From: SHVO01 sp050246995
GTDB lineage: Bacteria > Pseudomonadota > Alphaproteobacteria > Rhodospirillales > Rhodospirillaceae
Reading direction: 5' to 3'
Length of the DNA: 64,000 nt
Assembly (NCBI GenBank): GCA_050246995.1
Contig: JBFWVA010000003.1
Span: 62,001-126,000 of the forward strand
Shown here: piece by piece, positions 1 through 9,066 of the stretch
Numbering within the stretch: the first letter of the stretch is position 1
How the letters are laid out: each line of letters starts with the position of its first letter
Translations under genes and position numbers: made by a program
Notes under the pieces: model-generated
The model's database searches: none
What the model was told of the DNA's origin: nothing
What the model saw: only the letters and a program-made list of their open reading frames with translations

Positions 1-472
1 TGCGCACAATTTTCACGCCGACACTGGAGCCTTCATTGACCGGCTTCAGGACGTAGGGGCGCGACATGACATCGCCGCGCTCGGCTTCGGCGACCGTCAC
101 GATCTTTTCTTCGGCAATCGGGATACCGGCGGCGGCGAACATGCGTTTCGCGGCCGGCTTGTCCATGGCGACGGCGGACGCCATGCGGCCGGAGTTGGTG
201 TAGGGGATCGCCATCATGTCGAGGAGACCCTGGATGCAGCCGTCTTCCCCATAGCGCCCGTGCAAGGCATTGAACACGACGTCGGGCTTCGCGGCGTCGA
301 TCTGAGCGATCAGCGAGGCCATGTCGCGCGGCACATCGATCTTGGTGACGTCGAGGCCCTTGGCGCGCAGCGCGCGGTCGGCAGCGCCGCCCGAGACGAG
401 CGAAATCTCGCGTTCCTTCGAAAAGCCGCCGTACAGGACGGCCACACGGCGAATGGATGCGGGGCGCTTCAT
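1..472 (-). CDS. ddl: D-alanine--D-alanine ligase, N-terminal part (cut by window edge)
   Basis: ATP-dependent cytoplasmic ligase that makes the D-Ala-D-Ala used by MurF. About 157 N-terminal residues are visible. They begin MKRPASIRRVAVLYGG and include REISLVSG and the NALHGRYGEDG segment typical of the Ddl N-terminal domain, followed by the start of the ATP-grasp fold (YVLKPVNEGSSVGVK). The ATG overlaps the murB stop in an ATGA, so translation is probably coupled. It is the last visible gene of the wall cluster; ftsQ, ftsA and ftsZ often follow but lie outside the window. The C-terminal catalytic part is not visible. Confidence 0.95.
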   Translation of the reverse strand, partial: MKRPASIRRVAVLYGGFSKEREISLVSGGAADRALRAKGLDVTKIDVPRDMASLIAQIDAAKPDVVFNALHGRYGEDGCIQGLLDMMAIPYTNSGRMASAVAMDKPAAKRMFAAAGIPIAEEKIVTVAEAERGDVMSRPYVLKPVNEGSSVGVKIVR

Positions 473-1428
473 TGACGCGTACTCCGCAGCAGAGCGTTCT
501 CATCGTCGGGAGTGACGCCGATACGGCGCACTTCCCACACGAGTTCGACGCCGGAATGATCTTTCACGCGCTTACGGACCTCTTCGCCAAGCCCTTCGAG
601 ATCGGCGGCGGTCGCCGTGCCCGTGTTGATCAGGAAGTTGGCATGTTTGTGGGAAATCTGAGCGCCGCCGCGCACGAGACCGCGGCAGCCGGCGGCATCC
701 ACCAGCGCCCAGGCCTTCGAGCCGGGCGGATTGGCGAACGTAGAGCCGCCGGTGCGCGCCTGGGTGGGCTGCGATTGCTCGCGCTCGGCGCGGATTTCGC
801 GGATGCGCGCGGTGATGGCGTCTTGGTTGCCGGGCGCGCCTTTCAGTTCGGCGCCGGTGAAAATCCAGTCTTCAGACACTTCGGTATGACGGTATGAGAA
901 GCCCATCGCGGCGGCGTCCAATTGATGGACCCCGCCCTTGGCGTCGAGCACCGTCGCACTGACGAACACGTCCTTGACCTCGCGGCCGTAGGCGCCCGCG
1001 TTCATGCGCAAGGCGCCGCCGATCGTGCCAGGAATGCCGGTCAGGAACTCAAGGCCGGCGATGGCCGCATCGCGCGCCGCTGTCGCCACGGTGGCATCGA
1101 CCGCGCCGGCGCCGCAGCGCATGTTCACGCCGTCGGCGGTGATCGTGCAGAACGCCTTGCCGAGATGGATCACGACGCCGGGCACGCCGCCGTCGCGCAC
1201 AAGCATGTTCGAGCCAAGGCCGACCACGTGCACCGGCACCTCTTCGGGTTTGTGTTTCAGGAACGCGGCTAGGTCTTCAACGTCGGCAGGCGAGAACAGC
1301 ACTTCCGCCGGGCCGCCGACACGGAACCATGTCATGCGGCCAAGATCGGCCATGACGTCGTAACGCCCGCGGATGCGGGGCAGACGTTCGGCCAGATCTG
1401 TGCGGATGCGCCGCGCCGCCATCATCAT
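469..1428 (-). CDS. murB: UDP-N-acetylenolpyruvoylglucosamine reductase MurB
   Basis: FAD enzyme that reduces UDP-GlcNAc-enolpyruvate to UDP-MurNAc with NADPH. 319 residues. Visible motifs are the FAD-binding GLGSN (70-74), GIPGTIGG (131-138), the catalytic serine in GGSTF (S229) and a C-terminal VWEVRRIG with the expected glutamate near 299. The start lies in a run of three ATG codons. The first overlaps the murC TGA as ATGA and was chosen for that reason. An upstream in-frame extension of 25 residues lies inside murC and does not look like MurB. The stop overlaps the ddl start by 4 bp. Confidence 0.96.
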   Translation of the reverse strand: MMMAARRIRTDLAERLPRIRGRYDVMADLGRMTWFRVGGPAEVLFSPADVEDLAAFLKHKPEEVPVHVVGLGSNMLVRDGGVPGVVIHLGKAFCTITADGVNMRCGAGAVDATVATAARDAAIAGLEFLTGIPGTIGGALRMNAGAYGREVKDVFVSATVLDAKGGVHQLDAAAMGFSYRHTEVSEDWIFTGAELKGAPGNQDAITARIREIRAEREQSQPTQARTGGSTFANPPGSKAWALVDAAGCRGLVRGGAQISHKHANFLINTGTATAADLEGLGEEVRKRVKDHSGVELVWEVRRIGVTPDDENALLRSTRQ

Positions 1429-2840
1429 TTGCTCCGCTTGATGGCTGCGAGGTCGGCGGGAAGGGCATGCGCCCAGGCGGTGATGTTTCCCGCGCCGAGG
1501 CAAACCACGATGTCGCCGGGGCCAGCGATGTCGTCGATCACCGCCGCGAGATGCTTCGGCGAAACCAACGCCGTCACGGCCTTATGGCCATGGGCGTGCA
1601 ATCCGTTGATCAGCGCGTCGCGGTCAACGCCCGGGATCGGCTGCTCGCCGGCCGGATAGACGTCGGCGACGATCACATGATCGGCGTCGTTGAAGCACTG
1701 GCAGAACTCGGCGAACAGCGACTGGAGGCGCGAGTAGCGGTGCGGTTGCACGACGGCGACGACGCGGCCCTTGGTGGCCTGACGCGCGGCTTTCAGCACG
1801 GCGGCGATTTCCACCGGATGGTGACCGTAATCGTCGATGACCGTGATGCCGTTGGTCTCGCCGACGCGCGTGAAGCGGCGCTTCACGCCGGTGAAACGCG
1901 CGAGGCCTTCGCGGATCAGGTCGTCCGAAATGCCCATTTCCGCGGCGACGGACACGGCGGCCAGAGCGTTGAGCACGTTGTGCTGGCCGAACATGGTGAG
2001 ACGGATGTCCTTGATGACGCGCTCGCCGCCGGTTAGGCGGTCGGAAAGCGCGGCATCGAAGCGCACGCCTTGAGTGTCGAGCACAAGGTTCATGCCGCGC
2101 ACCTGCGCGAGCGGGCTGAGGCCGTAGGTGATGATCTTGCGGTCGGTCAACTGCGGCAGCAGGGCCTGCACTTCCGGATGGTCGATGCAAAGCACGCCGA
2201 AGCCGTAGAACGGGATCGACAGCACGAAGGTGCGGAACGCTTCCTTCACCTTCGCGAATTCTTTGTAGAAGTCGAGGTGTTCGGGATCGATGTTGGTGAC
2301 GACCGCGATGGTCGCGGGCAGGCGGGTGAACGTGCCGTCAGACTCGTCGGCCTCGACTACCATCCATTCGCCTTCACCGCGGCGCGCATTGGTGCCGTAG
2401 GCGTTGATGATGCCGCCGTTGATGACGGTTGGGTCGAGACCGGCGGCATCAAGCACCGTGGCAACCAGCGACGTCGTGGTGGTCTTGCCGTGGGTGCCTC
2501 CGACAGCAATCGACCACTTGAGGCGCATCAGCTCGGCCAGCATTTCGGCGCGGCGCACGATCGGCAGCATTGCCTTGCGCGCGGCGGCGACTTCCGGATT
2601 GTCGGCCTTCACGGCCGAGGAGATGACGATCACGCGCGCATCGCCGAGATTCTCGGCGCGGTGACCGATCTCGATGCGCATGCCCAACGAACGAAGGCGG
2701 TCAACGTTGGCGTTCTGAGCGATGTCGGTGCCCTGCACCTGATAGCCGAGGTTGTGCATGACCTCCGCGATGCCGGACATGCCGATGCCGCCGATGCCAA
2801 CGAAATGAATGATGCCGATATCGAGCGGCATGGACTGCAT
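1425..2840 (-). CDS. murC: UDP-N-acetylmuramate--L-alanine ligase MurC
   Basis: Adds L-Ala to UDP-MurNAc, the first amino acid of the stem peptide. 471 residues, the usual length. The N-terminal Rossmann motif GIGGIGM is at 15-21 and the ATP-binding GTHGKTTTT at 115-123. EADESDGTF and the DDYGHHP motif mark the Mur ligase central domain. The ATG directly abuts the murG TAG; a second in-frame ATG three codons later is also possible. The stop overlaps murB by 4 bp, which fits one translationally coupled operon. Confidence 0.97.
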   Translation of the reverse strand: MQSMPLDIGIIHFVGIGGIGMSGIAEVMHNLGYQVQGTDIAQNANVDRLRSLGMRIEIGHRAENLGDARVIVISSAVKADNPEVAAARKAMLPIVRRAEMLAELMRLKWSIAVGGTHGKTTTTSLVATVLDAAGLDPTVINGGIINAYGTNARRGEGEWMVVEADESDGTFTRLPATIAVVTNIDPEHLDFYKEFAKVKEAFRTFVLSIPFYGFGVLCIDHPEVQALLPQLTDRKIITYGLSPLAQVRGMNLVLDTQGVRFDAALSDRLTGGERVIKDIRLTMFGQHNVLNALAAVSVAAEMGISDDLIREGLARFTGVKRRFTRVGETNGITVIDDYGHHPVEIAAVLKAARQATKGRVVAVVQPHRYSRLQSLFAEFCQCFNDADHVIVADVYPAGEQPIPGVDRDALINGLHAHGHKAVTALVSPKHLAAVIDDIAGPGDIVVCLGAGNITAWAHALPADLAAIKRSK

Positions 2841-4013
2841 CTAGGCGGCTCCCCTTTTCATGGAGTGTGTCGAAACGGACGCGGCGGCGGCGCCGGCTTT
2901 GGCGCGCTCGCCGTTCTCGCCCTGAAGAACGCTGGTCACGACGTTCGCGAGCCGGTTGGCGGCGTCGGGAATGGTGAAAGCGGCGGCGGACTGCGCCGCG
3001 CTGGTGAGGAGTTGCGGTTGCGTCAACAGACGCACCAGCTGCTCCGCCAGCGTTTCCGGCGTGAATTTGTTCTGCGGCATCACCACCGCGCCGCCCGCGG
3101 CTTCCAGATTGCGCGCGTTGGCGCTCTGGTGATCGTCGGCGGCGAACGGATAGGGCACCAGCAGCGAGGGGCGGCCGGCGGCGCTGACTTCAGCGACGGT
3201 AGACGCGCCGGACCGCGAGATCAGAAGGTGTGTATTGGCGAGCAGCTCGGGCACGTTGTCGAAGAAGTGGCGCAGTTGCACGTGTGCGTCCGAACCGACA
3301 TAGGCCTGATGCGCGCGGTCGAGGTCTTCGGGGCGGCTCTGCTGCCAGATCTCCAAGCGGCGGCGCAGTTCCAGCGGCAGAAGTTTCACCGCGGCAGGGA
3401 TCACGTCGCTGAATACACGCGCGCCCTGGCTGCCGCCGAGCACCAGAAGACGGATCGTTCCCGTCGCGTCGGGTGCGCGGTACGGCGTGTAACTGGTGGC
3501 TACGATCGCCGGACGCACCGGCATTCCGGTTAATGTGATGCGGGCTTCCTTGGGCGCCTTCTTGGCGAGTTCGAACGATGTGCAGACCTGATCGACCTTG
3601 CCGGCCAGCAAACGGTTCGCGAGGCCGAGCACAGCGTTCTGTTCATGGATGACAGTGGGAAGCCCGAGCTGCAGCGCTGCGATAACGGTCGGCGCGGCGG
3701 CATACCCGCCGAAGCCGACGACCGCTTCGGGTTTCATTTCGTTCAGAAGCGCCTTCGCTTGAAGGATACCGATGCCGAGATTGACGAGGCCTTTGGCGCG
3801 GCCGAGCAAGCCCTGACCGGCGAGGCTGCCGGCGGTGATATGGCGCGTTTCAAGGCTGCCGAGCGTGCCGCCATAGACCGCGCCGCGTTTGTCGGTGATC
3901 AGCACGAGGCGATGGCCGCGCGCGATCAGTTCCTGCGCGAGCGCTTCGGCTGGGAACACGTGGCCGCCGGTTCCACCTGCGGCAAGAACGACGAAGTGAG
4001 GCATACGCTTCAT
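2841..4013 (-). CDS. murG: Undecaprenyl-PP-MurNAc-pentapeptide GlcNAc transferase MurG
   Basis: Membrane-associated GT28 glycosyltransferase that converts lipid I to lipid II. 390 residues with the phosphate-binding GGTGGH loop at 13-18, VVGFGGYAAAP, a second GGSQGA loop, and SRSGASTVAEVSAAGRPS in the UDP-GlcNAc domain. The reading frame is open further upstream inside ftsW, but homology starts at MKRMPHFVVLAAGG, two bases past the ftsW stop, so that ATG was chosen. An ATG three codons in (MPHF) is an alternative. The C-terminal tail of about 25 residues is Ala-rich and probably disordered. Confidence 0.97.
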   Translation of the reverse strand: MKRMPHFVVLAAGGTGGHVFPAEALAQELIARGHRLVLITDKRGAVYGGTLGSLETRHITAGSLAGQGLLGRAKGLVNLGIGILQAKALLNEMKPEAVVGFGGYAAAPTVIAALQLGLPTVIHEQNAVLGLANRLLAGKVDQVCTSFELAKKAPKEARITLTGMPVRPAIVATSYTPYRAPDATGTIRLLVLGGSQGARVFSDVIPAAVKLLPLELRRRLEIWQQSRPEDLDRAHQAYVGSDAHVQLRHFFDNVPELLANTHLLISRSGASTVAEVSAAGRPSLLVPYPFAADDHQSANARNLEAAGGAVVMPQNKFTPETLAEQLVRLLTQPQLLTSAAQSAAAFTIPDAANRLANVVTSVLQGENGERAKAGAAAASVSTHSMKRGAA

Positions 4014-4015
4014 GA

Positions 4016-5146
4016 TCAACGGCCCTCCGAATCGCGGCGGCGGCGCGTGAGCGCGAGGATCATGCCGACCGCGACGCCGAGCGCGACCAGCGACGAACCG
4101 CCGTAGGAGATGAAGGGCAGGGTCATGCCCTTGGTGGGCATCATGTGCAGGCTCGAGGCCATGTTGATCATCGCCTGCAGGCCGAACTGAACCGCGAGGC
4201 CGCCAACGGCCAGAAGTACGAACAGGTTTTCTTCGCGCATAGCCTTGGTCAGCGCGCGAATGACGATGAACGAGAAGAGCGCGACGATCACAAGGCACAG
4301 AAGGACGCCGAACTCTTCGCCGGCGACGGCGAAGATGAAGTCGGTATGCGCGTCGGGCAGGGCTTCCTTCACGCGGCCTTCACCGGGGCCGCGGCCGAAC
4401 AGGCCGCCTTGCTGGAAGGCGCGCATGGCGGTGGCGACTTGATACGTGTCGCCGCTCGACGGATCGAGGAAGCGGTCCACGCGGCTCGCCACGTGATCGA
4501 AAGTGAAGTAGGCCCCGACGAGGCCGGCGAGGCCGATGATCGCGATCAGGATCACCCAGAAGATCGGCAGGCCCGCGATGAAGAACTGCGCGCACCATAC
4601 GGCGGACACGACAAGGGTCATGCCGACGTCGGGCTGTGAAAGGAGGATTAGGGCAACGGCGCCCAGCATGCCGGCCGCGATCAGGTTGCCCGGGAAATCT
4701 TCACGCATCTTGTGTTCGGCGAACATCCAGGCCGACACGACGGCGAAGAACGGCTTTACGAATTCCGAAGGCTGGCCGAAGTGAATGGGGCCGATGGACA
4801 GCCAACGGCGCGCGCCGTTGATGTCTTCGCCCAGCACCAGCGTCAGCAGCGTCAGGAAGCCCGAGATCATGAATCCGATCACGGCGAAACGGCGCACGTT
4901 GACCGGGGCCAGCAGCGAGATCGCGAACATGGTCATCAGCGCGAGCGGCAGGAATACCATCTGTTTGCGCACGAAGTGGAAGGTGGTCGCGCCGATACGC
5001 TCGGCGGCCGGCGGACCCGCCGCGAGGTTCAGAAGAATGCCGATGGCGATCAGGAGCGCGGTCGCGGCCAGCATCCACTTGTCGACGGTCCACCACCAGC
5101 GGCCGACCGTGCTTGTATCGAGACGTGTGATCGTGCGGGCGGTCAT
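4016..5146 (-). CDS. ftsW: Lipid II polymerase / division protein FtsW
   Basis: SEDS-family peptidoglycan glycosyltransferase that works with FtsI at the septum. 376 residues with about ten hydrophobic segments. Typical SEDS stretches are visible: the INGARRWL-like loop after the third helix, QPSEFVK, PDAHTDFIFAVAGEEFG, and the C-terminal GMTLPFISYGGSS. The ATG abuts the murD TGA. It sits between murD and murG, the usual order for this cluster, which supports FtsW rather than RodA. Confidence 0.96.
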   Translation of the reverse strand: MTARTITRLDTSTVGRWWWTVDKWMLAATALLIAIGILLNLAAGPPAAERIGATTFHFVRKQMVFLPLALMTMFAISLLAPVNVRRFAVIGFMISGFLTLLTLVLGEDINGARRWLSIGPIHFGQPSEFVKPFFAVVSAWMFAEHKMREDFPGNLIAAGMLGAVALILLSQPDVGMTLVVSAVWCAQFFIAGLPIFWVILIAIIGLAGLVGAYFTFDHVASRVDRFLDPSSGDTYQVATAMRAFQQGGLFGRGPGEGRVKEALPDAHTDFIFAVAGEEFGVLLCLVIVALFSFIVIRALTKAMREENLFVLLAVGGLAVQFGLQAMINMASSLHMMPTKGMTLPFISYGGSSLVALGVAVGMILALTRRRRDSEGR

Positions 5147-6541
5147 TCAGGCCACCTTTCCAGCTTGCGGCCAAAGCGCGAGCACTTCCTCGCGGAAGCA
5201 ATCACCGCGCTCTTCAAAGTTCTTGAACATGTCGAACGAGGCGCAGGCTGGCGACAGCAGGACAGTCGCACCGGGCAGTTTATCCTTCAGCGCCATGGCG
5301 CCGGCTTCTTCGATGGCCGATTCCATGTCCTCGTACAGGGCGAACGGAACCTTGCCTTCAAGTGTGTCGGCGAAATCGTCGGCCGCGTCGCCGATCAGGA
5401 ACGCATGCCGGATGCGCGGGAACAGAGGCGCAAGCGAGGCGATGCCGCCGTCCTTCGCGACGCCGCCCGCGATCCAATAGATATTGTCGTAGCACAGCAG
5501 CGCCTTCTCGGCGGCGTCGGCATTGGTCGCTTTGCTGTCGTTGATGAACGTCACGTTCGCCGCGGTTCCCACCAGTTCCTGACGGTGCTGGAGGCCTGGA
5601 AATGTTTGGAAGGCGGCGATGATTTGCGCGTGCGTGAGGCCGTTGCTGACGGCGATGGCTGCAGCGGCGGCCGCGTTCTGCCAGTTGTGGGCGCCAGGCA
5701 GGCGCGCGACGGCCTTGAGGTCCATGATCGTCTTCGGGAACTGGCCCGAGCAGTCGAACAGGTTGCCGTTGTCGACGTAAAAGCCAGCGGGCACCGGACG
5801 GCGGACGGAAATGGGGATGACTTTGTGCACGCCGTCGCTGCGCAGCGCATTGTACAGGGCGAGGCAAGGCTCATCGTCAACGCCGATGATCGCGGTGCGC
5901 GGCGCACGCTGATCGGCGAAGATGCGGCGCTTCGCGGCGATATAGCCGTCAAGGCCGCCGTGCCGGTCCAAATGGTCGGGCGTAATGTTGAGCAGCACCG
6001 CCGTCTGGCAGTGAAGATGGGGCATCAATTCCAATTGATAGGACGACAACTCGAGGACGTAGGTGCCGCCGAGGCCGAGCGGCTCGAGTTCGAGCGCGGG
6101 GATGCCGATGTTTCCGCCGACAGCCGTCTGCCGCCCCGCATGCTTGAAGGCATGGGCGGTGAGGGCGGTCGTGGTCGACTTGCCGTTGGTGCCAGTGATG
6201 GCGATGACCGTCGCGTCCGTTTGCGCTTCGACCAGCAAGTCGACGTCGCAGGTGAGCGGAATGCCGGCCGCCTGGGCGCGCACCGCGAGCGGATGGGGCT
6301 TCGGAAGCGTATGCGGGATGCCGGGGCTCCACACGATGGCGCGCACGCCGTCGAGATTCATCACCTGGCCGTCGAACGCGGTGAAGCCGCGCGCGGCGCC
6401 TTCCTGCACCTGCGCGGGTTTGTCGTCCCACACTTGCACCTCGGCGCCGCTCGCGCGCAGCGACGCGGCCGCGGATAGGCCGGATTTCCCGAGGCCCATC
6501 ACGACGACACGCTCGCCGGCATAGCGAGGAGTGGGAACCAT
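5147..6541 (-). CDS. murD: UDP-N-acetylmuramoylalanine--D-glutamate ligase MurD
   Basis: Adds D-Glu to UDP-MurNAc-L-Ala in the cytoplasm. 464 residues. The N-terminal domain shows VMGLGKSG (14-21) and the central domain GTNGKSTTT (117-125). NITPDHLDRHG and NDSKATN follow, and the last is the signature of the C-terminal domain that orients the nucleotide. It starts seven bases after the mraY stop and ends against the ftsW start. Confidence 0.97.
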   Translation of the reverse strand: MVPTPRYAGERVVVMGLGKSGLSAAASLRASGAEVQVWDDKPAQVQEGAARGFTAFDGQVMNLDGVRAIVWSPGIPHTLPKPHPLAVRAQAAGIPLTCDVDLLVEAQTDATVIAITGTNGKSTTTALTAHAFKHAGRQTAVGGNIGIPALELEPLGLGGTYVLELSSYQLELMPHLHCQTAVLLNITPDHLDRHGGLDGYIAAKRRIFADQRAPRTAIIGVDDEPCLALYNALRSDGVHKVIPISVRRPVPAGFYVDNGNLFDCSGQFPKTIMDLKAVARLPGAHNWQNAAAAAAIAVSNGLTHAQIIAAFQTFPGLQHRQELVGTAANVTFINDSKATNADAAEKALLCYDNIYWIAGGVAKDGGIASLAPLFPRIRHAFLIGDAADDFADTLEGKVPFALYEDMESAIEEAGAMALKDKLPGATVLLSPACASFDMFKNFEERGDCFREEVLALWPQAGKVA

Positions 6542-6548
6542 ACCGCTT

Positions 6549-7631
6549 CTACCTCAACTTCAACGTCGACAGCCCAGCCACGGCCAGGATGACGGCAATG
6601 ATCCAGAACCGGATGACGACAGTCGGCTCGGCCCAGCCTTTTTCTTCATAGTGGTGGTGCAGCGGCGCCATGCGGAAGACGCGCTTGCCCGTCAATTTGA
6701 ACGAGGCGACCTGAACGATCACCGACACGGTCTCCAGCACGAACAGGCCGCCGACGATGCTGAGCACGATCTCGTGCTTGGTTACGACCGCGACGGACCC
6801 GAGTGCGCCGCCGAGGGCCAGCGAGCCCGTGTCGCCCATGAACACCATCGCGGGCGGTGCGTTGAACCACAAGAAGCCGAGGCCCGCGCCGACGATGGCC
6901 CCGCAGAAAACAGCAAGCTCGCCAGAGCCCGCGACAAAGTGCACCTGCAAGTAGTTCGCGAACACCGCGTTACCGATGAGATAGGCGATCACGACAAACA
7001 CGCCCGCAGCGATCATCACCGGAACAATCGCCAGGCCGTCGAGACCATCCGTCAGGTTCACCGAGTTGGCTGCGCCAACGATGACGAACACGACGAACGG
7101 CAAGTACATCACGCCGAGGTCGAGCAGCAGGTCCTTGAAGAAGGGCACGGTCAATTTGTCGGCCATTTCCGGCGCGCCCATGGTCGAGATCCAATAACCG
7201 GCGGCGCCCGCCAGCGCGATCTCCAGCACGAGCTTGCTCTTGCCCGCGACGCCCGCCGACGAACGCTTCTTCACTTTGCGATAGTCGTCGAGGAAACCGA
7301 TGAGGCCGTAACCCAAGGTCACGATCATCACGGCCCACACATACTTATTGCTGAGATCGGCCCACAGCAGCACGGCGATGGTGATGCCCAGCAACATCAT
7401 CGCGCCGCCCATCGTCGGCGTCCCCTGCTTGACGAGGTGGGTCTGCGGGCCGTCGGTGCGGATCGGCTGACCATAGCCTTGTTGCGCCTTTAGCCAGCGG
7501 ATGATCGCCGGACCGAACACGAATGCGACCAAAAGCGCGGTGATCACCGCGCCACCTGTACGGAAGGTCAGATAACGGAAGACGTTGAACGCCGGAAAGT
7601 CAGTCGAGAGCTGGGACAAGAGGTAGAACAT
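6549..7631 (-). CDS. mraY: Phospho-MurNAc-pentapeptide transferase MraY
   Basis: Integral membrane enzyme that transfers phospho-MurNAc-pentapeptide to undecaprenyl phosphate, giving lipid I. 360 residues with about ten membrane segments. Signature pieces are the early GTPTMGG, FLDDYRKV with the paired acidic residues, NSVNLTDGLDGLA, and MGDTGSLALGG, and the HHHYEEKGW loop near the C terminus. Spacing to murF (4 bp) and murD (7 bp) is short, consistent with co-transcription. Confidence 0.97.
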   Translation of the reverse strand: MFYLLSQLSTDFPAFNVFRYLTFRTGGAVITALLVAFVFGPAIIRWLKAQQGYGQPIRTDGPQTHLVKQGTPTMGGAMMLLGITIAVLLWADLSNKYVWAVMIVTLGYGLIGFLDDYRKVKKRSSAGVAGKSKLVLEIALAGAAGYWISTMGAPEMADKLTVPFFKDLLLDLGVMYLPFVVFVIVGAANSVNLTDGLDGLAIVPVMIAAGVFVVIAYLIGNAVFANYLQVHFVAGSGELAVFCGAIVGAGLGFLWFNAPPAMVFMGDTGSLALGGALGSVAVVTKHEIVLSIVGGLFVLETVSVIVQVASFKLTGKRVFRMAPLHHHYEEKGWAEPTVVIRFWIIAVILAVAGLSTLKLR

Positions 7632-7635
7632 GGTT

Positions 7636-9066
7636 CTAGTTCCCGTTGGCGGCGCGTTGAGAGGGCTTGAGCGAGCGTAAAGCGTCGACGATCACGTCCA
7701 TGCGGCTGCTGTGCGAGCCCTTCACGGCCACGACGTCGTCCGCGCGCACCGCCTTCACGACGAGCGGCGTCAGCGCCTTCGAATCCGCGGCATGGCCGCC
7801 GCGCATCGCGTCGGGAAGGGCGTCGTTCAGGTTTTTCATCAATGGACCGGCGGTGAATACGAGGTGGATTTCGGCAAGTTTCAGGCTTTCGGCGAGGTCG
7901 GCATGCAGCGCCGGGCCGGCGGCGCCGAGTTCGAGCATATCGCCGAGCACCATGATCAAGCGGCCGCCCCGCGTGCCGCCGACCGGTTGATGCATTTGCG
8001 CAAGTGTCTCGGCCAGCACGCGCACGGCGGCCGGGCTCGCGTTGTAGCTTTCGTCGATGACGACGAATGATCCGCCGTCCACGGCAACGCGCGTCCGCGC
8101 GCCGCGGCCTACCGGCGCGGCAAGTTTGGCCAGCGCTCCGGCGGCGAGATGCATATCGGCGCCAACCGCATCCACGGCGGCGAGCGCGGCGAGGCTATTC
8201 AGCGCCCAATGACGCCCGCTGACGATCATGTCGTACATGATCCGGCGGCCGTCGAATTCGGCGGCCACTTGGGTACCGTCCGGCGTCAGTGACCAAGCCA
8301 CCAGGCGCGCGTAAGCGTCGCCGCCTGTTCCGAACGCGCGAACGTTCTTACAGTTGTATTTTTTGGCGGCATCGGCGAGCCGCACATAGTGCGGATTGTC
8401 GCGCGGCAGCACGACGGTGCCGTCGGGTTCCAAGCCGGCCATGATCGCGGCCTTCTCGTCGGCGATTTCCGCCACGGAATTGAAGAACTCAAGGTGCGCG
8501 GCTTCGACCGTGGTGATGACGGCCGCATGCGGGCGTACGAGCTGGGAGAGCGGCGCGATTTCACCAGCGTGATTCATACCCAGCTCGAACACGCCGAACT
8601 TCGTATCGGCCGGCATGCGGGACAAGGAGAGGGGCACGCCCCAGTGATTGTTGAGATTGCCTTCGCTGGCGTGGGTCTTGCCTTGTACGGCAAGACCAAG
8701 CTTCAGCGCTTCCTTGGTTCCGGTCTTGCCGACGCTGCCTGTCACGGCGATCACACGGCCGTTCATCCGCGCGCGGGCGGCTTTCGCTAAATCTTGCAGC
8801 GCGAGAAACGTATCCTTAACCACTACCAGGCGATCATGGTAACTGTCGGAATCCTCAAGCGCGCGATGCACGATTGCGCAAGCCGCGCCTTTTTCCAGCG
8901 CTTGTTTGACGTAGTCATGACCGTCGAAGTTCGGTCCCTGCAGCGCGACGAAGATGTCACCCGCGGCCACGCTGCGGCTATCGATGGATACGCCGTTCGC
9001 GGTCCACGTTCCCGTTGAAGCGCTGCCGGTCGCCGCGGCGACGTCTTTTGCGGTCCACAAAGCCAT
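7636..9066 (-). CDS. murF: UDP-MurNAc-tripeptide--D-alanyl-D-alanine ligase MurF
   Basis: Adds the D-Ala-D-Ala dipeptide made by Ddl and completes the cytoplasmic precursor. 476 residues. SIDSRSVAAGDIFVAL in the N-terminal domain matches MurE/MurF, the ATP site is GSVGKTGTKE (110-119), followed by the N-rich NNHWGVPLSL and ELGMNHAGEI segments and DESYNASP in the C-terminal part. The ATG overlaps the murE stop by one base (TAATG). The longer in-frame extension was rejected because it lies inside murE and lacks family similarity. Confidence 0.96.
   Translation of the reverse strand: MALWTAKDVAAATGSASTGTWTANGVSIDSRSVAAGDIFVALQGPNFDGHDYVKQALEKGAACAIVHRALEDSDSYHDRLVVVKDTFLALQDLAKAARARMNGRVIAVTGSVGKTGTKEALKLGLAVQGKTHASEGNLNNHWGVPLSLSRMPADTKFGVFELGMNHAGEIAPLSQLVRPHAAVITTVEAAHLEFFNSVAEIADEKAAIMAGLEPDGTVVLPRDNPHYVRLADAAKKYNCKNVRAFGTGGDAYARLVAWSLTPDGTQVAAEFDGRRIMYDMIVSGRHWALNSLAALAAVDAVGADMHLAAGALAKLAAPVGRGARTRVAVDGGSFVVIDESYNASPAAVRVLAETLAQMHQPVGGTRGGRLIMVLGDMLELGAAGPALHADLAESLKLAEIHLVFTAGPLMKNLNDALPDAMRGGHAADSKALTPLVVKAVRADDVVAVKGSHSSRMDVIVDALRSLKPSQRAANGN

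Noticed and set aside
33..503. Minus-strand ORF overlapping ddl and murB
   Set aside because: It is in another frame of the ddl/murB region, is Arg-rich and has no family motif.
2070..3533. Long plus-strand ORF opposite murC and murG
   Set aside because: High-GC shadow of genuine minus-strand genes; the His/Arg/Gly-rich composition is typical of antisense frames.
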